Positions 24,670-33,747 of a stretch of 33,765 nt of DNA are shown in pieces. The notes below the pieces were generated by a model that saw only the letters and a list, made by a program, of their open reading frames with translations, made no database searches and was not told the DNA's origin. Position 1 is the first letter of the stretch. Each line of letters opens with the position of its first letter. The translations under genes were made by a program, and so were the position numbers. Source of the stretch: Lachnospiraceae bacterium (GTDB lineage Bacteria > Bacillota > Clostridia > Lachnospirales > Lachnospiraceae); assembly GCA_900766925.1 (NCBI GenBank), contig CAAFXG010000041.1, positions 1 to 33,765 on the forward strand, in the 5' to 3' direction.

Positions 24670-27600
24670 TTATTTTCTGTTACCAACTGCAATATTATCT
24701 TGTCCCCACTCATTTCTAAGTCTTGTCAGCAGCTCTTCACAAAGTTTGACCCTGCAGCCTTCACCTAATGGTTTTATTCTTATTTCAGTTTTTGCATCAG
24801 GATTATTGTCATCCTTAACATAAATCATAACATTCACCAATGTTTTTCCCGGATACTCCTTTAAAACCGATATCACCTGATGTGCATTTGCGGCATACTC
24901 CTCAGCATCCTGAAAACGCAACCATAGCACCCTACTTTCGGCCTCCACCTCTTCAAGGGTTTTGATACTTGACATAAGAATTTTTGCTTCCTCTTCAGTT
25001 ACAGATGCATTACCGTAAACCATTACCTTATTATCCTTTACAAGATACTGCCTGTATTTTGCGTAATCCTTAGGGAACACAACAACCTCTACCGTTCCAT
25101 ACAAATCCTCAAGAGTAATAAAAGCCATATTATCACCCTTTCTTGTTGTTTTTATGGAAATCGCATCAATCATTCCACCTATCTTATATTGATGCTTGTC
25201 CATAACCTTAAACTGCCCTGTTTCCTCATCTCTTATAAAATCAAGTGAGGTTGTGTTTGCAACCGTATCAATAATATCAATGTATTCATCAAGAGGATGC
25301 CCGCTTATGTAAATTCCAAGCATTTCCTTTTCTTTTGCAAGCAATTCCTTCTTGTCATACTCTCCGCAATCAGGATATTTAACCGCAAAATCGTTTTTTT
25401 CTTCCTCCCCTAGGAAATCCATAAGTGACATCTGACCAGACATGGCATTTTTCTTACTCCGCTCAACCTGCTCTAACACTTTCGGATAGACCTCCATAAG
25501 CTGTCTCCTGGTATGACCAAAGCTGTCAAAGGCCCCCGCGCCTATCAAGCTTTCTATGGTACGCTTATTGGCCTCCTTTGAAGACAATCTGGTTGCAAAA
25601 TCCTCGAGGCTATTAAATGGTCCATTTGCAACAACCTCGTCATGAATCACATCCGTGACACTGCTACCCACACTTTTTACTGCAGAAAGTCCATATCTGA
25701 TTGCATTTCCTGATACCGAAAAATCTCCCTTACCAAGATTTACATCTGGTGGCAGAATCGGAATTCCCATAGTACGACAGTTCTGAATATAAGCAGAAAC
25801 CTTGCCGGAATTTTCCTTTACTGAGGAAATTAGAGCTGCCATAAATTCAACGGGATAATGACATTTTAAGTATGCTGTCTGATATGCAACAACTGCATAA
25901 GCCGCCGCATGTGACTTATTAAATGCATACTTTGCAAAATCTGTCATTTCATCAAAAACCTTATTTGCAGCCTCCTCACTTATTCCCCTGTTTACGCATC
26001 CCGGAACACCTTCTGTTTCATTACCATATACAAAGTTCTGACGTTCCTTAAGCATGACATCCGCCTTCTTCTTGGACATTGCACGACGAACCAGATCACT
26101 TCTGCCAAGGGTATAGCCTGCAAGCTCCATTACAATCTGCATTACCTGCTCCTGATACACTATACAGCCATAAGTGGGTGCAAGAATTTTTTCAAGCTGC
26201 GGTACATCATAGGTGATATCCCCCGGATTTTCCTTTCCCTTTATGTAAAGTGGAATGAAATCCATCGGACCCGGACGATAAAGGGATATTCCTGCAATTA
26301 TATCTTCTATATTGGCAGGCTTTAATTCCTTCATGAAATTCTTCATTCCGGTGCTTTCAAGCTGAAATACACCTTCCGTCCTGCCTGCAGAAATCATGTC
26401 GTATACTTCTTTATCATTGAAATCTATATTATCAATATCGATGTCTATATTTCTGTTTTCTTTTACGTGTTTGACTGTATTTTGTATAACCGTGAGTGTA
26501 CGAAGACCAAGGAAGTCCATCTTGAGAAGGCCTAACTCCTCTATGGTAGTCATATTGTACTGGGTTGTAATAGCATCCTCACTACCCTTAGAAAGCGGTA
26601 CATATTCATCTATTGCCTCCCTGCCAATAACGACTCCGGCTGCATGCATGGATGAATGTCTCGGTAAGCCCTCTAATTTAACCGCCATATCCACAAGCCG
26701 TTTAACAGCATCCTCACCATCATACATTTCCCTTAGCTCCCTGCTTTGTTCAAGAGCCTTCGGTATTGTCATTCCTAAATCATTCGGTATAGCCTTTGCA
26801 ACCCTGTCACAGAGGCTATATGGCAGGTCCAGGGCACGTCCAACGTCACGGATACACATTTTTGCGGCCATTGTACCAAAGGTTACTATCTGTACAACTC
26901 TCTCTTTGCCGTACTTACGCACAACATAATCAATAACCTCCTGTCTTCTCTCAAAGCAGAAATCAACGTCTATATCAGGCATTGTTACCCTTTCCGGATT
27001 CAGGAACCTTTCAAAGAGTAAATTGTACTTAATCGGATCAATATCTGTTATTCCAAGAGAATATGCCACTAAGCTTCCCGCCGCAGAACCACGTCCCGGA
27101 CCAACGGCAATTCCATTTTGCTTTGCATAATGTATAAAATCCCATACAATAAGGAAATAATCAACATAACCCATGCTTTTTATGGTAGAAAGCTCATAAT
27201 CAAGTCTCTCCTGAAGCATATCCGTAACGGGATTATACCTGTTGCGTAACCCGGTCTGACATAATTCATTCAGATAGGAGTAAGCATCATAATTATCCGG
27301 CACCTCATATTCCGGCACCTTCTGTTCACCAAAAACTATCTCAACATTACATTGCTCAGCAATTCTGGCTGTGTTATTTATCGCCTCTGTGGCATACGGA
27401 AACAATTCTGCCATTTCCTCAGCTGATTTCAAATAATACTGTCCACCATCATATCTCATTCTGTCAGTATCAGTAACAATCTTGCCTGTCTGAATACAAA
27501 GAAGAATATCATGAGCCTCCGCATCATCCGCCATAATATAGTGTGAATCATTTGTAACAACTGTAGGAATACCCATCTCCTGTGACAGTCTCATAATCCC

Positions 27601-28164
27601 GGCATTTACAATTGTCTGTTCGGAAATTCCATGATCCTGCATCTCGAGGTAATAGTTGCCCTCACCAAAAATATTTAAGTGTCTTAATGCTGCCTCCTTG
27701 GCACCATCATAGTTATTCTTTCTTAAATTAACCGCAACCTCACCAGCAAGGCAGGCAGAAAGAGCAATTATTCCTTCATGAAATTCCTCTAATACCTCCA
27801 TGTCAACTCGTGGTTTATAATAATAGCCCTCTGTGAAGCCTCTCGTGACAATTTTGGAAAGATTCTTGTATCCAAGATTATTCTTTGCCAGCAATACAAG
27901 ATGGTAATATCGGTCTTCACCCTTGCTAAGCTCCCTGTCAAATCTTGAACCCGGTGCAACATAAACCTCGCATCCGATAATGGGTTTGATTCCGGCTGCC
28001 TTACAGGCCTTGTAAAAATCTATTACACCATACATAACACCGTGGTCAGTTATGGCAAGTGACTTCATACCCAAATCCTTAGCTCTTGCAACAAGCTCTT
28101 TAATCTTGGCAGAACCATCTAACAGGCTATATTCTGTATGCACATGTAAATGTGTAAAATCCAT
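24670..28164 (-). CDS. dnaE: DNA polymerase III subunit alpha, DnaE type
   Basis: Replicative polymerase subunit of the DnaE type, which in Firmicutes works with PolC, mainly in primer extension. The 1164-residue protein has an N-terminal PHP domain (HLHVHTEYSLLDG at about 5-17; TDHG near 40), the palm with GRGSAAGSLVAYSLGI and PDIDVDF near residues 360-402 carrying catalytic aspartates, the fingers and a helix-hairpin-helix region, and a C-terminal OB domain near 980-1060 (IGGMIDAISIKTTRKGDNMAF). There is no inserted exonuclease domain, which separates it from PolC. GAGGG lies upstream of the ATG. The TrmH gene downstream may be co-transcribed. Confidence 0.98.
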   Translation of the reverse strand: MDFTHLHVHTEYSLLDGSAKIKELVARAKDLGMKSLAITDHGVMYGVIDFYKACKAAGIKPIIGCEVYVAPGSRFDRELSKGEDRYYHLVLLAKNNLGYKNLSKIVTRGFTEGYYYKPRVDMEVLEEFHEGIIALSACLAGEVAVNLRKNNYDGAKEAALRHLNIFGEGNYYLEMQDHGISEQTIVNAGIMRLSQEMGIPTVVTNDSHYIMADDAEAHDILLCIQTGKIVTDTDRMRYDGGQYYLKSAEEMAELFPYATEAINNTARIAEQCNVEIVFGEQKVPEYEVPDNYDAYSYLNELCQTGLRNRYNPVTDMLQERLDYELSTIKSMGYVDYFLIVWDFIHYAKQNGIAVGPGRGSAAGSLVAYSLGITDIDPIKYNLLFERFLNPERVTMPDIDVDFCFERRQEVIDYVVRKYGKERVVQIVTFGTMAAKMCIRDVGRALDLPYSLCDRVAKAIPNDLGMTIPKALEQSRELREMYDGEDAVKRLVDMAVKLEGLPRHSSMHAAGVVIGREAIDEYVPLSKGSEDAITTQYNMTTIEELGLLKMDFLGLRTLTVIQNTVKHVKENRNIDIDIDNIDFNDKEVYDMISAGRTEGVFQLESTGMKNFMKELKPANIEDIIAGISLYRPGPMDFIPLYIKGKENPGDITYDVPQLEKILAPTYGCIVYQEQVMQIVMELAGYTLGRSDLVRRAMSKKKADVMLKERQNFVYGNETEGVPGCVNRGISEEAANKVFDEMTDFAKYAFNKSHAAAYAVVAYQTAYLKCHYPVEFMAALISSVKENSGKVSAYIQNCRTMGIPILPPDVNLGKGDFSVSGNAIRYGLSAVKSVGSSVTDVIHDEVVANGPFNSLEDFATRLSSKEANKRTIESLIGAGAFDSFGHTRRQLMEVYPKVLEQVERSKKNAMSGQMSLMDFLGEEEKNDFAVKYPDCGEYDKKELLAKEKEMLGIYISGHPLDEYIDIIDTVANTTSLDFIRDEETGQFKVMDKHQYKIGGMIDAISIKTTRKGDNMAFITLEDLYGTVEVVVFPKDYAKYRQYLVKDNKVMVYGNASVTEEEAKILMSSIKTLEEVEAESRVLWLRFQDAEEYAANAHQVISVLKEYPGKTLVNVMIYVKDDNNPDAKTEIRIKPLGEGCRVKLCEELLTRLRNEWGQDNIAVGNRK

Positions 28165-28238
28165 ATAATTTATCCCTCATAAATTTAATAATTGTATCGT
28201 TTTTCATTTGCGAATTAATACCCATTTTACGGGTCATT

Positions 28239-28850
28239 CTAAATATGGCTGTCTTCCTTAAGAAATGGGAGGTACTTTGAAAGTCTTTTCCTGCGCAGTG
28301 GTTTAACCTCTTTATTTTTGATGTAACTGAATGTAAATTCTTCGCCCTTATCAGCCAGCATATATAAATATTTTTCAAGAAGCTTCTTTGATTCAGGATG
28401 CAAAAGCTTACCTGCGCGTCCCCTCATGTAATACTCAAGTGGCTGTCTTTGATTATAGTTTTCCTTGTTGTATGTCTTACATGCAGCTACTCTGTCACAA
28501 AACATCTCAATTACATACTGTTTAGGCATTTTCATACCTGTAAGTCCCTTTGATTTATCTACACTGTAATCAACCCAATACTCTAAATGATGCTTATTTC
28601 TTCCCTTATGGTGAAGCCATGAGCTTGTGTATCCCTTAGCCTCTCTCTCTGCATCATTAGGACTTCTGTTACCCTGATAATATTTTGCCCCTACTGAAAA
28701 TTCTGTCCATGAATATTTAGACAGGTCGTGTAATATTCCCTGAAGATATAAGCCTACCGCAAAGCAATGTTGCATAACCAGCTTCTTATGTGTATTTATC
28801 GTTTTCAAGTGTTCAAGCCATTTTATCTGTTTGCCTGATTCCTTAGCCAT
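28239..28850 (-). CDS. DUF5662-like protein
   Basis: A 203-residue protein of unknown function resembling DUF5662. Seen: HKKLVMQHCFAVGLYLQGILHDLSKYSWTEF at the N-terminus with a histidine-aspartate pair at 41-42, then SSWLHHKGRNKHHLEYW, and FCDRVAACKTY further on. The ordered His, HD and HH residues suggest an HD-like metal-binding fold, but no activity is known to me. The ATG at 28850 has AGGGG at good spacing; longer starts (28898 is a GTG) lack a site. It lies between dnaE and apbE on the same strand. Confidence 0.75.
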   Translation of the reverse strand: MAKESGKQIKWLEHLKTINTHKKLVMQHCFAVGLYLQGILHDLSKYSWTEFSVGAKYYQGNRSPNDAEREAKGYTSSWLHHKGRNKHHLEYWVDYSVDKSKGLTGMKMPKQYVIEMFCDRVAACKTYNKENYNQRQPLEYYMRGRAGKLLHPESKKLLEKYLYMLADKGEEFTFSYIKNKEVKPLRRKRLSKYLPFLKEDSHI

Positions 28851-28913
28851 TCCATCACCCCTATTCATCCTAATCATTGAACATTCACCATTTTTCACAC
28901 ACTGTTTTGTGTT

Positions 28914-30005
28914 TTATTTGTCCTCAACAAAAACATCACTCAGACCATCGGTTATGGTAATCTTGTTGTCTTTATCGATAAATACAGCCTGCGCATCATA
29001 TTTATCAAGCAACTCCAAAGCTTTCTCATATCCTAAAACAAAGCAGGCGGTCGATAAAGCATCACTATATAATCCATTTTGACAAACAACTGTTACCGCT
29101 GAAAGACCCGAATCTGCCGGATATCCGGTATTACGGTCCAGAATGTGATGATATTTCTTTCCATCGTGCATGATGTATTTCTCGTAATCTCCTGATGTAG
29201 AAATACACATTGTACTCCCGGCAGGTAATTCCAGATAACCTATCATGTCATCCATGTCACCCTTAGGGTTTCTTACCCCTATCTTAAACCTCGAACCATC
29301 TGTCTTTGAACCATATACCATCACACTGCCACCTACACATATAACTGCCCCTGTAATCTCAGAAGAATCAAGCAGCGGTTTTACATAATCAAGTGCATAC
29401 CCCTTTCCAAGTGCACCTAAATCTATAACAAGATTATCCTTTGAAATATTTATATTATTATTAAGCTCATTATCCGATATAAGCATAATATTTTCATATC
29501 CGACATTTTCAAGAGCATTCTCAATACAGTCTTCGTCCGGTACAACAAAATCGGAAATGCCGGTTCCCTCAATATTCCATACATCAGCAAGTGGTCTTAT
29601 TGTTATATCCAAGGCACCCCCACTATCCTTACAAATGTTAAAGCCCTCGAAAATTGCAGTATACAGGACATTACTAATTTCATAATATATCCCTTTTTCA
29701 TAGCTGCTGTTAAGTTCAAACAGCTCACTGTCTGTTTCTCTCCATGAGATTATTTTCTCGTCAAGATATTTAATACTATCTGCGATTTGCCTGCCATCTG
29801 ACACAGCTCCTCCATAGGTACTGACCGAAACCGAGGTTCCCATGGCAAAATCATAGATTGTATTAACATTATCCCCACTTACCGTAACCTGATCATCAAC
29901 CCCATGAAATTTGGGCTGACCGTCTTCCATCGCCTCATAAAGGCAAACCAGACCAACAGCAAGGATAACCATTTTTAATAAATTAATCCATCTGCTAGAA
30001 TTCAT
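28914..30005 (-). CDS. apbE: FAD:protein FMN transferase, membrane-anchored
   Basis: Attaches FMN covalently to threonine of extracytoplasmic flavoproteins, for example in Rnf or Nqr complexes, and needs Mg2+. The 363-residue protein starts with one membrane segment (about 6-27, no lipobox cysteine) and then the ApbE domain: FAMGTSVSVSTYGG, DITIRPLADVWNI, VIDLGALGKGYALDYV, GSVMVYG, STSGDYEKY, HHILDRNTGYPADS and YSDALSTACFVLG. The ATG at 30005 is used; a longer frame to 30158 only runs across the Dabb gene. It overlaps the Dabb gene end by 11 bases. The flavoprotein target is not in the window. Confidence 0.93.
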   Translation of the reverse strand: MNSSRWINLLKMVILAVGLVCLYEAMEDGQPKFHGVDDQVTVSGDNVNTIYDFAMGTSVSVSTYGGAVSDGRQIADSIKYLDEKIISWRETDSELFELNSSYEKGIYYEISNVLYTAIFEGFNICKDSGGALDITIRPLADVWNIEGTGISDFVVPDEDCIENALENVGYENIMLISDNELNNNINISKDNLVIDLGALGKGYALDYVKPLLDSSEITGAVICVGGSVMVYGSKTDGSRFKIGVRNPKGDMDDMIGYLELPAGSTMCISTSGDYEKYIMHDGKKYHHILDRNTGYPADSGLSAVTVVCQNGLYSDALSTACFVLGYEKALELLDKYDAQAVFIDKDNKITITDGLSDVFVEDK

Positions 30006-30300
30006 AATCCACACAAGCTCTCGATTCTCTAAGTGGTCCCATAAATGCACCAACCTTCTTATGCTCCGGATGAACAATATATTGCTGCAATGCTTCAAAG
30101 CTCTCAAATTCCGACTCCAGAACCAGGTCGTAATTCGTATTATCTGCATTGTCATCATTTATTGATACCTTAGACGAAAGCAAGGTTGGAACCACCCCTA
30201 AAAGTGCATCCAGCATTTCCTTTGTCATTTGTACATTTTCTTTTTTACTTCTTCCTTCTGCCTCTTCCAAAAATTTAAACATAACAATATGTTTTACCAT
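29995..30300 (-). CDS. Dabb-family (stress-responsive alpha/beta barrel) protein
   Basis: A 101-residue dimeric alpha/beta-barrel (Dabb) protein. It begins MVKHIVMFKF and has LVLESEFESFEALQQYIVHPEHKKVGAFM, the typical end with a conserved HPxH segment. Function is not known for most bacterial members; the fold is ferredoxin-like. It is 29 bases after a small helical protein gene and overlaps apbE, so the three form a probable operon. GGAGGAA precedes the start. Confidence 0.88.
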   Translation of the reverse strand: MVKHIVMFKFLEEAEGRSKKENVQMTKEMLDALLGVVPTLLSSKVSINDDNADNTNYDLVLESEFESFEALQQYIVHPEHKKVGAFMGPLRESRACVDYEF

Positions 30301-30329
30301 TATAAATTCCTCCTGATTAATTAAAAATA

Positions 30330-30560
30330 CTAATGGTGATAACCTTCCATCCTTTTAGTATAGTCATCGAGTATCAACTTTAATCTGCAATAATGCTTAT
30401 CCTTCAATTCACCGGAAGCCTTCAATTCCTCCAATCTTACTTCTGCCTTTTTTCTCGCTCCGATAGCAAGATCCTTATAGTTGTTCTCAAGATTAATCTG
30501 AATTTCATTAAACAGACCCTCGATTTCTCTTTTTGCCTGTTTTGATTTATTGTCAAACAT
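30330..30560 (-). CDS. Small helical protein of unknown function
   Basis: A 76-residue charged protein, probably all helix (REIEGLFNEIQINLENNYKDLA, KKAEVRLEELKASGEL, RLKLILDDYTKRMEGYHH). I do not recognise the family. The ATG at 30560 is set by GGAGG seven bases upstream; an earlier in-frame start at 30581 has none. It is the first gene before Dabb and apbE, and it is divergent from the ABC-F gene, sharing a 191-base region with it. Confidence 0.7.
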   Translation of the reverse strand: MFDNKSKQAKREIEGLFNEIQINLENNYKDLAIGARKKAEVRLEELKASGELKDKHYCRLKLILDDYTKRMEGYHH

Positions 30561-30642
30561 ACTATCGCCTCCATTGTACAAATTTGCAGAAAAGCAGACA
30601 AAATAATTATACCACCCAGCATTATGCTTTTCAATTGTGGCA

Positions 30643-30671
30643 TTGCGTCAAAGGATATTTTTTGATAGAAT
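30643..30671 (+). promoter_or_regulatory. Likely promoter of the ABC-F gene
   Basis: TTGCGT (30643-30648) and TAGAAT (30666-30671) are 17 bases apart. Transcription would start near 30678, giving a leader of about 75 bases. In it GATTCGATTG (30696-30705) can pair with CAATCGAGTC (30713-30722); no T-run follows, so attenuation is not shown. Confidence 0.6.
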
Positions 30672-30751
30672 ATATAGGAATGTTCCGACCGATAGGATTC
30701 GATTGTTGGAATCAATCGAGTCGTTACATATTATACAAGGGAGATACAGCT

Positions 30752-32713
30752 ATGATTTTAGCTTGCCAGAATATATCAAAATCATATGGGATTAATCAGA
30801 TTTTAAAGGATGTTTCATTTCATATTGAAGAGAAGGAGAAGCTTGCTATTGTCGGAATTAACGGTTCCGGTAAAACAACCCTGCTTAAAATAATTATGGG
30901 TGAGGAAAATGCAGATGATGGTCAGGTTGTTATTTCAAAGGATACAACCGTGGGTTATCTTTCACAGCATCAGGACATTTCATTTGATAATACCATTTAC
31001 GGTGAAATGCTCGAAACCAAGAGATACATTATTGACATGGAAGCAAGAATTCGTCAGCTTGAGCTTGATATGAAAAAGGCATCCGGCGATGAGCTTGACA
31101 AAATACTCGAAACCTACAACAGACTTTCAAGTATTTATGACCGTGAGAATGGTTACGCCTACGAAAGTGAAATAACAGGTGTATTAAAGGGGCTTGGTTT
31201 TGATAAATCGGATTATGACCGTCATATTAATACTCTTTCCGGTGGACAGAAAATGAGAATCGCCTTAGGCAGACTTCTTCTCACCAAGCCGGATATAATC
31301 ATTCTCGACGAGCCTACAAACCACCTTGATATGCAATCCATTGCATGGCTTGAGGGATTTTTGTCTTCATATCAGGGCAGCGTTATTATCGTAAGTCATG
31401 ACAGATATTTTATTGATAAGATAGCATCCAAAATCGTTGAAATAGATAATACAAAAGCAACTGTTTATCATGGTAATTATAGCTATTATTCCAAAAAACG
31501 TGCAGAGATTCGTGCTTCACTTATGAAGGCATATCTTAACCAGCAGCAGGAAATAAAGCATCAGGAAGAGGTTATTACAAAGCTCAAGCAGTTTAACAGA
31601 GAAAAATCCATTAAACGTGCAGAGAGCCGAGAGAAGATGCTTGACAAAATAGAATTACTTGAAAAGCCAACTGAGGTTGCTTCAGAAATGAGGCTTTCAC
31701 TCACACCTTCTGTGGAAAGTGGAAATGATGTACTCACAATAACAGGTTTATCAAAGAGTTTTGGGAATAATACACTTTTTTCAAACCTTGATTTTGCAGT
31801 AAAACGAGGTGAACATGTTGCATTGATTGGAAGCAACGGAACAGGTAAAACCACCATTTTAAAAATAATTAATCGCTTAGTTCCAAAGGATGGAGGTAAT
31901 ATTGCACTCGGTTCAAGAGTCAAAGTTGGATATTATGACCAGGAGCACCAAATTTTATCCTTAAACAAGACAATATTTGATGAGATTTCCGACTCATATC
32001 CTGAGCTTACCAATACAAGGATAAGAAATGTATTAGCAGCATTTCTTTTTACTGGAGATGATGTATTCAAAAGGATTGGAGACCTTTCAGGCGGTGAACG
32101 TGGAAGAGTTTCCCTTGCTAAGCTCATGCTCTCCCCTGCAAACTTTTTAATCCTGGATGAGCCTACAAATCATCTTGATATACAGTCTAAGGAAATTCTT
32201 GAAGAAGCTCTTAAGAATTATACAGGTACAGTTTTAGTAGTAAGCCATGACCGTTATTTTATCAATCAGACTGCAACAAGAATTGTAGAATTAAAGGATA
32301 ATCAGCTATATTCTTTTATTGGCAATTATGATTATTATGAAGCCCATAAGGATATGGTTTATGTAGCCTCAGGTGTTCAATCATCATCGGAAATATCAGG
32401 AGCACGAATGAACTTCTCTGCAGTCAATCCCGGAGCCGACAAAGAAGTTAAGTCAGATAATTCCGGTAAGGACGCCTACCTCAAGAGCAAAGAAGAACAG
32501 GCTCGGATTCGCAAACGAGAAAATGATCTTAAGAAAACAGAAAAACGAATTGCAGAAATTGAAGCACTCATAGAGAAATTAGACAATGAAATTAATCTTC
32601 CCGAAAATGCAACCAACTCTGCTAAGCTTTCTGAACTGTCACAAAAGCATGAAGAGCTTGATACGGAATTAATGGAGCTTTACGAGAAATATTATGAATT
32701 AGAGGAGCAATAA
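30752..32713 (+). CDS. ABC-F family ATPase
   Basis: A 653-residue soluble ABC-F protein with two ATPase domains and no membrane segments. Domain 1 has Walker A GINGSGKTT at 35-43, the signature LSGGQKMR and LDEPTNHLD. The interdomain linker (about 250-310, KHQEEVITKLKQFNREKSIKRAESREKM) is the part that reaches the ribosomal exit site in this family. Domain 2 has GSNGTGKTT, LSGGERGR and LDEPTNHLD. A C-terminal coiled coil spans about 575-650. This layout fits YdiF/Uup-type housekeeping translation factors more than resistance members, but the subgroup cannot be fixed by eye. The ATG at 30752 has AAGGGAGA upstream; a longer frame to 30533 covers the divergent promoter region. Confidence 0.94.
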   Translation: MILACQNISKSYGINQILKDVSFHIEEKEKLAIVGINGSGKTTLLKIIMGEENADDGQVVISKDTTVGYLSQHQDISFDNTIYGEMLETKRYIIDMEARIRQLELDMKKASGDELDKILETYNRLSSIYDRENGYAYESEITGVLKGLGFDKSDYDRHINTLSGGQKMRIALGRLLLTKPDIIILDEPTNHLDMQSIAWLEGFLSSYQGSVIIVSHDRYFIDKIASKIVEIDNTKATVYHGNYSYYSKKRAEIRASLMKAYLNQQQEIKHQEEVITKLKQFNREKSIKRAESREKMLDKIELLEKPTEVASEMRLSLTPSVESGNDVLTITGLSKSFGNNTLFSNLDFAVKRGEHVALIGSNGTGKTTILKIINRLVPKDGGNIALGSRVKVGYYDQEHQILSLNKTIFDEISDSYPELTNTRIRNVLAAFLFTGDDVFKRIGDLSGGERGRVSLAKLMLSPANFLILDEPTNHLDIQSKEILEEALKNYTGTVLVVSHDRYFINQTATRIVELKDNQLYSFIGNYDYYEAHKDMVYVASGVQSSSEISGARMNFSAVNPGADKEVKSDNSGKDAYLKSKEEQARIRKRENDLKKTEKRIAEIEALIEKLDNEINLPENATNSAKLSELSQKHEELDTELMELYEKYYELEEQ

Positions 32714-32728
32714 ATTTGTAAAAAATGT

Positions 32729-32830
32729 GGCTGTCGCACTAGCGATAAACAGGAAGTATCCGGTTATAAAATATATGCATGTACTGTTTTCATTCTGTTA
32801 TGCAGGACATTGCGAAGAGCCTTCCAAATC
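32729..32830 (+). repeat. Diverged partial copy of the 7496-7727 element
   Basis: Starting 16 bases after the ABC-F stop codon, about 100 bases match the reverse complement of 7627-7725, beginning GGCTGTCGCA and including CATTGCGAAGAGCCTTC. By eye roughly 80-85 percent of positions agree, with small indels. The second arm and most of the core are missing; the IS200-type element follows about 50 bases later. Confidence 0.8.
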
Positions 32831-32906
32831 TAACGATTGTATCTACCAAAACTTCTTTCAAAATCTTGAAAAATCATTACCACCAGCTTAGCTGGTGGTT
32901 TGCTCT

Positions 32907-33004
32907 GCGGCTATAAGCCGCCGTTCCCTGCTTGCCTCTAAAGAGGCTCTGAAAGATCCGCCTTCCGCACTGCGGTCACGGGCTGGCTCTAAAGAGCCTC
33001 TTTT
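32907..33004. other. Hairpin array after tnpA
   Basis: Four consecutive perfect hairpins follow the end hairpin: GCGGCT/AGCCGC (32907-32921), GCCTCT/AGAGGC (32934-32947), CCGCA/TGCGG (32965-32975) and GGCTCT/AGAGCC (32985-32998). The last is followed by TCTTTT on the plus strand, so it may also be an intrinsic terminator for rightward transcripts from the ABC-F gene. Confidence 0.75.
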
Positions 33005-33472
33005 ATTTGCCCTTTTGTACCGGCTCACCCGTAAACGGGTCTATATATTCTTTCAACGACATCTGATCGTATTCTAAATCCTCTTTCAACTGATTTCGTA
33101 TATACTCTTCGATTTTCTTGGCATTTTTACCCACTGTATCGACGTAATATCCTCTACACCAGAAATGACGATTTCCATACTTGTACTTTAAATTTGCATG
33201 TCGTTCAAAAATCATTAGCGAACTTTTCCCTTTAAATATCCCATTACTTCAGACACACTATACTTTGATGGTATTCTCACAAACATATGTATATGATTTG
33301 GACACGCTTCAGCTTCTATTATTTCTATTCCTTTTCTTTTACATAATTCACTCAGTATGTGTCCTATGTCTGCTCGTATTTGTTGATATATAACTTTTCT
33401 TCTATATTTCGGTGCACATACAATATGATACTTACATTCCCATCTTGTATGTGCTAAACTATTATTATCCAT
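33003..33472 (-). pseudogene. tnpA: IS200-type Y1 transposase, split in two frames
   Basis: The HUH/Y1 single-strand transposase is split. The first frame (33215-33472, 85 residues) has CPNHIHMFV with the metal-binding HIH at 60-62 and ends KGKVR-stop. The second (33003-33215, 70 residues) has GNRHFWCRGYYV and IEEYIRNQ with the catalytic tyrosine at its residue 38. Together they give about 155 residues, the normal length. The break is at GGGAAAA (33224-33230, minus strand): one more A, or a -1 slip there, restores one frame through SSLMIFERH. The stop TAA overlaps the second frame's ATG (TAATG). It may be a decayed gene, a sequencing slip, or programmed frameshifting. Confidence 0.88.
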
Positions 33473-33607
33473 TTGGATACCTCCTTTGTATAATTTTGTG
33501 CGGTTGGCGAACCTACACTTATTATATCATTGGAGGTTTTTTACTTGAAGCTAAAGCTATTGGGGGAAGCACCTGCATAGCAGGTGGTTTATTTTTATTG
33601 CTAACAA

Positions 33608-33641
33608 AGAAAAGAGTCAAAAAAACTTTTGACTCTTTTCT
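33608..33641. terminator. Strong hairpin, probable rRNA operon terminator
   Basis: A perfect 15-bp stem (33608-33622 with 33627-33641) around a 4-base AAAC loop. On the minus strand, in the direction of the rRNA operon, it ends in a T-rich TTTTCTTTG. It lies about 110 bases after the 23S end and just before the IS200-type element. Confidence 0.7.
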
Positions 33642-33747
33642 AATTATATTAAACAAATATTATATTATGTACCTTCAGAACTTCACACAGATGAGTAAGC
33701 CATCTTATCAAACATTCAACCCGTTTTTTCAATGAGCAACCACTTAA

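Larger units (their letters stand above)
32881..33586 (-). mobile_element. IS200/IS605-type element with split transposase
   Basis: The limits are set from two similar subterminal hairpins: CACCAGC-TTA-GCTGGTG (32881-32897) beyond the tnpA 3' side and CACCTGC-ATA-GCAGGTG (33570-33586) beyond its 5' side, each followed by GGTTT. IS200/IS605 elements carry such hairpins near both ends instead of inverted repeats. Between tnpA and the first hairpin lie four more compact hairpins. No tnpB is present. True ends are probably a few bases outside these positions. It lies between a repeat remnant and an rRNA operon end. Confidence 0.8.

Noticed and set aside
26396..26929. A 177-codon plus-strand frame inside dnaE
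   Set aside because: Antisense to conserved polymerase sequence; composition is typical of a shadow frame.
28914..30158. A longer apbE start at 30158
   Set aside because: The extra 51 residues come from reading across the Dabb gene in another frame; the membrane segment starts properly from the ATG at 30005.
7496..32830. CRISPR array or tandem repeats
   Set aside because: The repeats seen are inverted or dispersed single copies; there is no regular repeat-spacer pattern and no cas gene.
33412..33735. A 107-codon plus-strand frame with hydrophobic stretches
   Set aside because: Runs antisense through tnpA, the IS end hairpin, the terminator and into the 23S spacer; not a gene.
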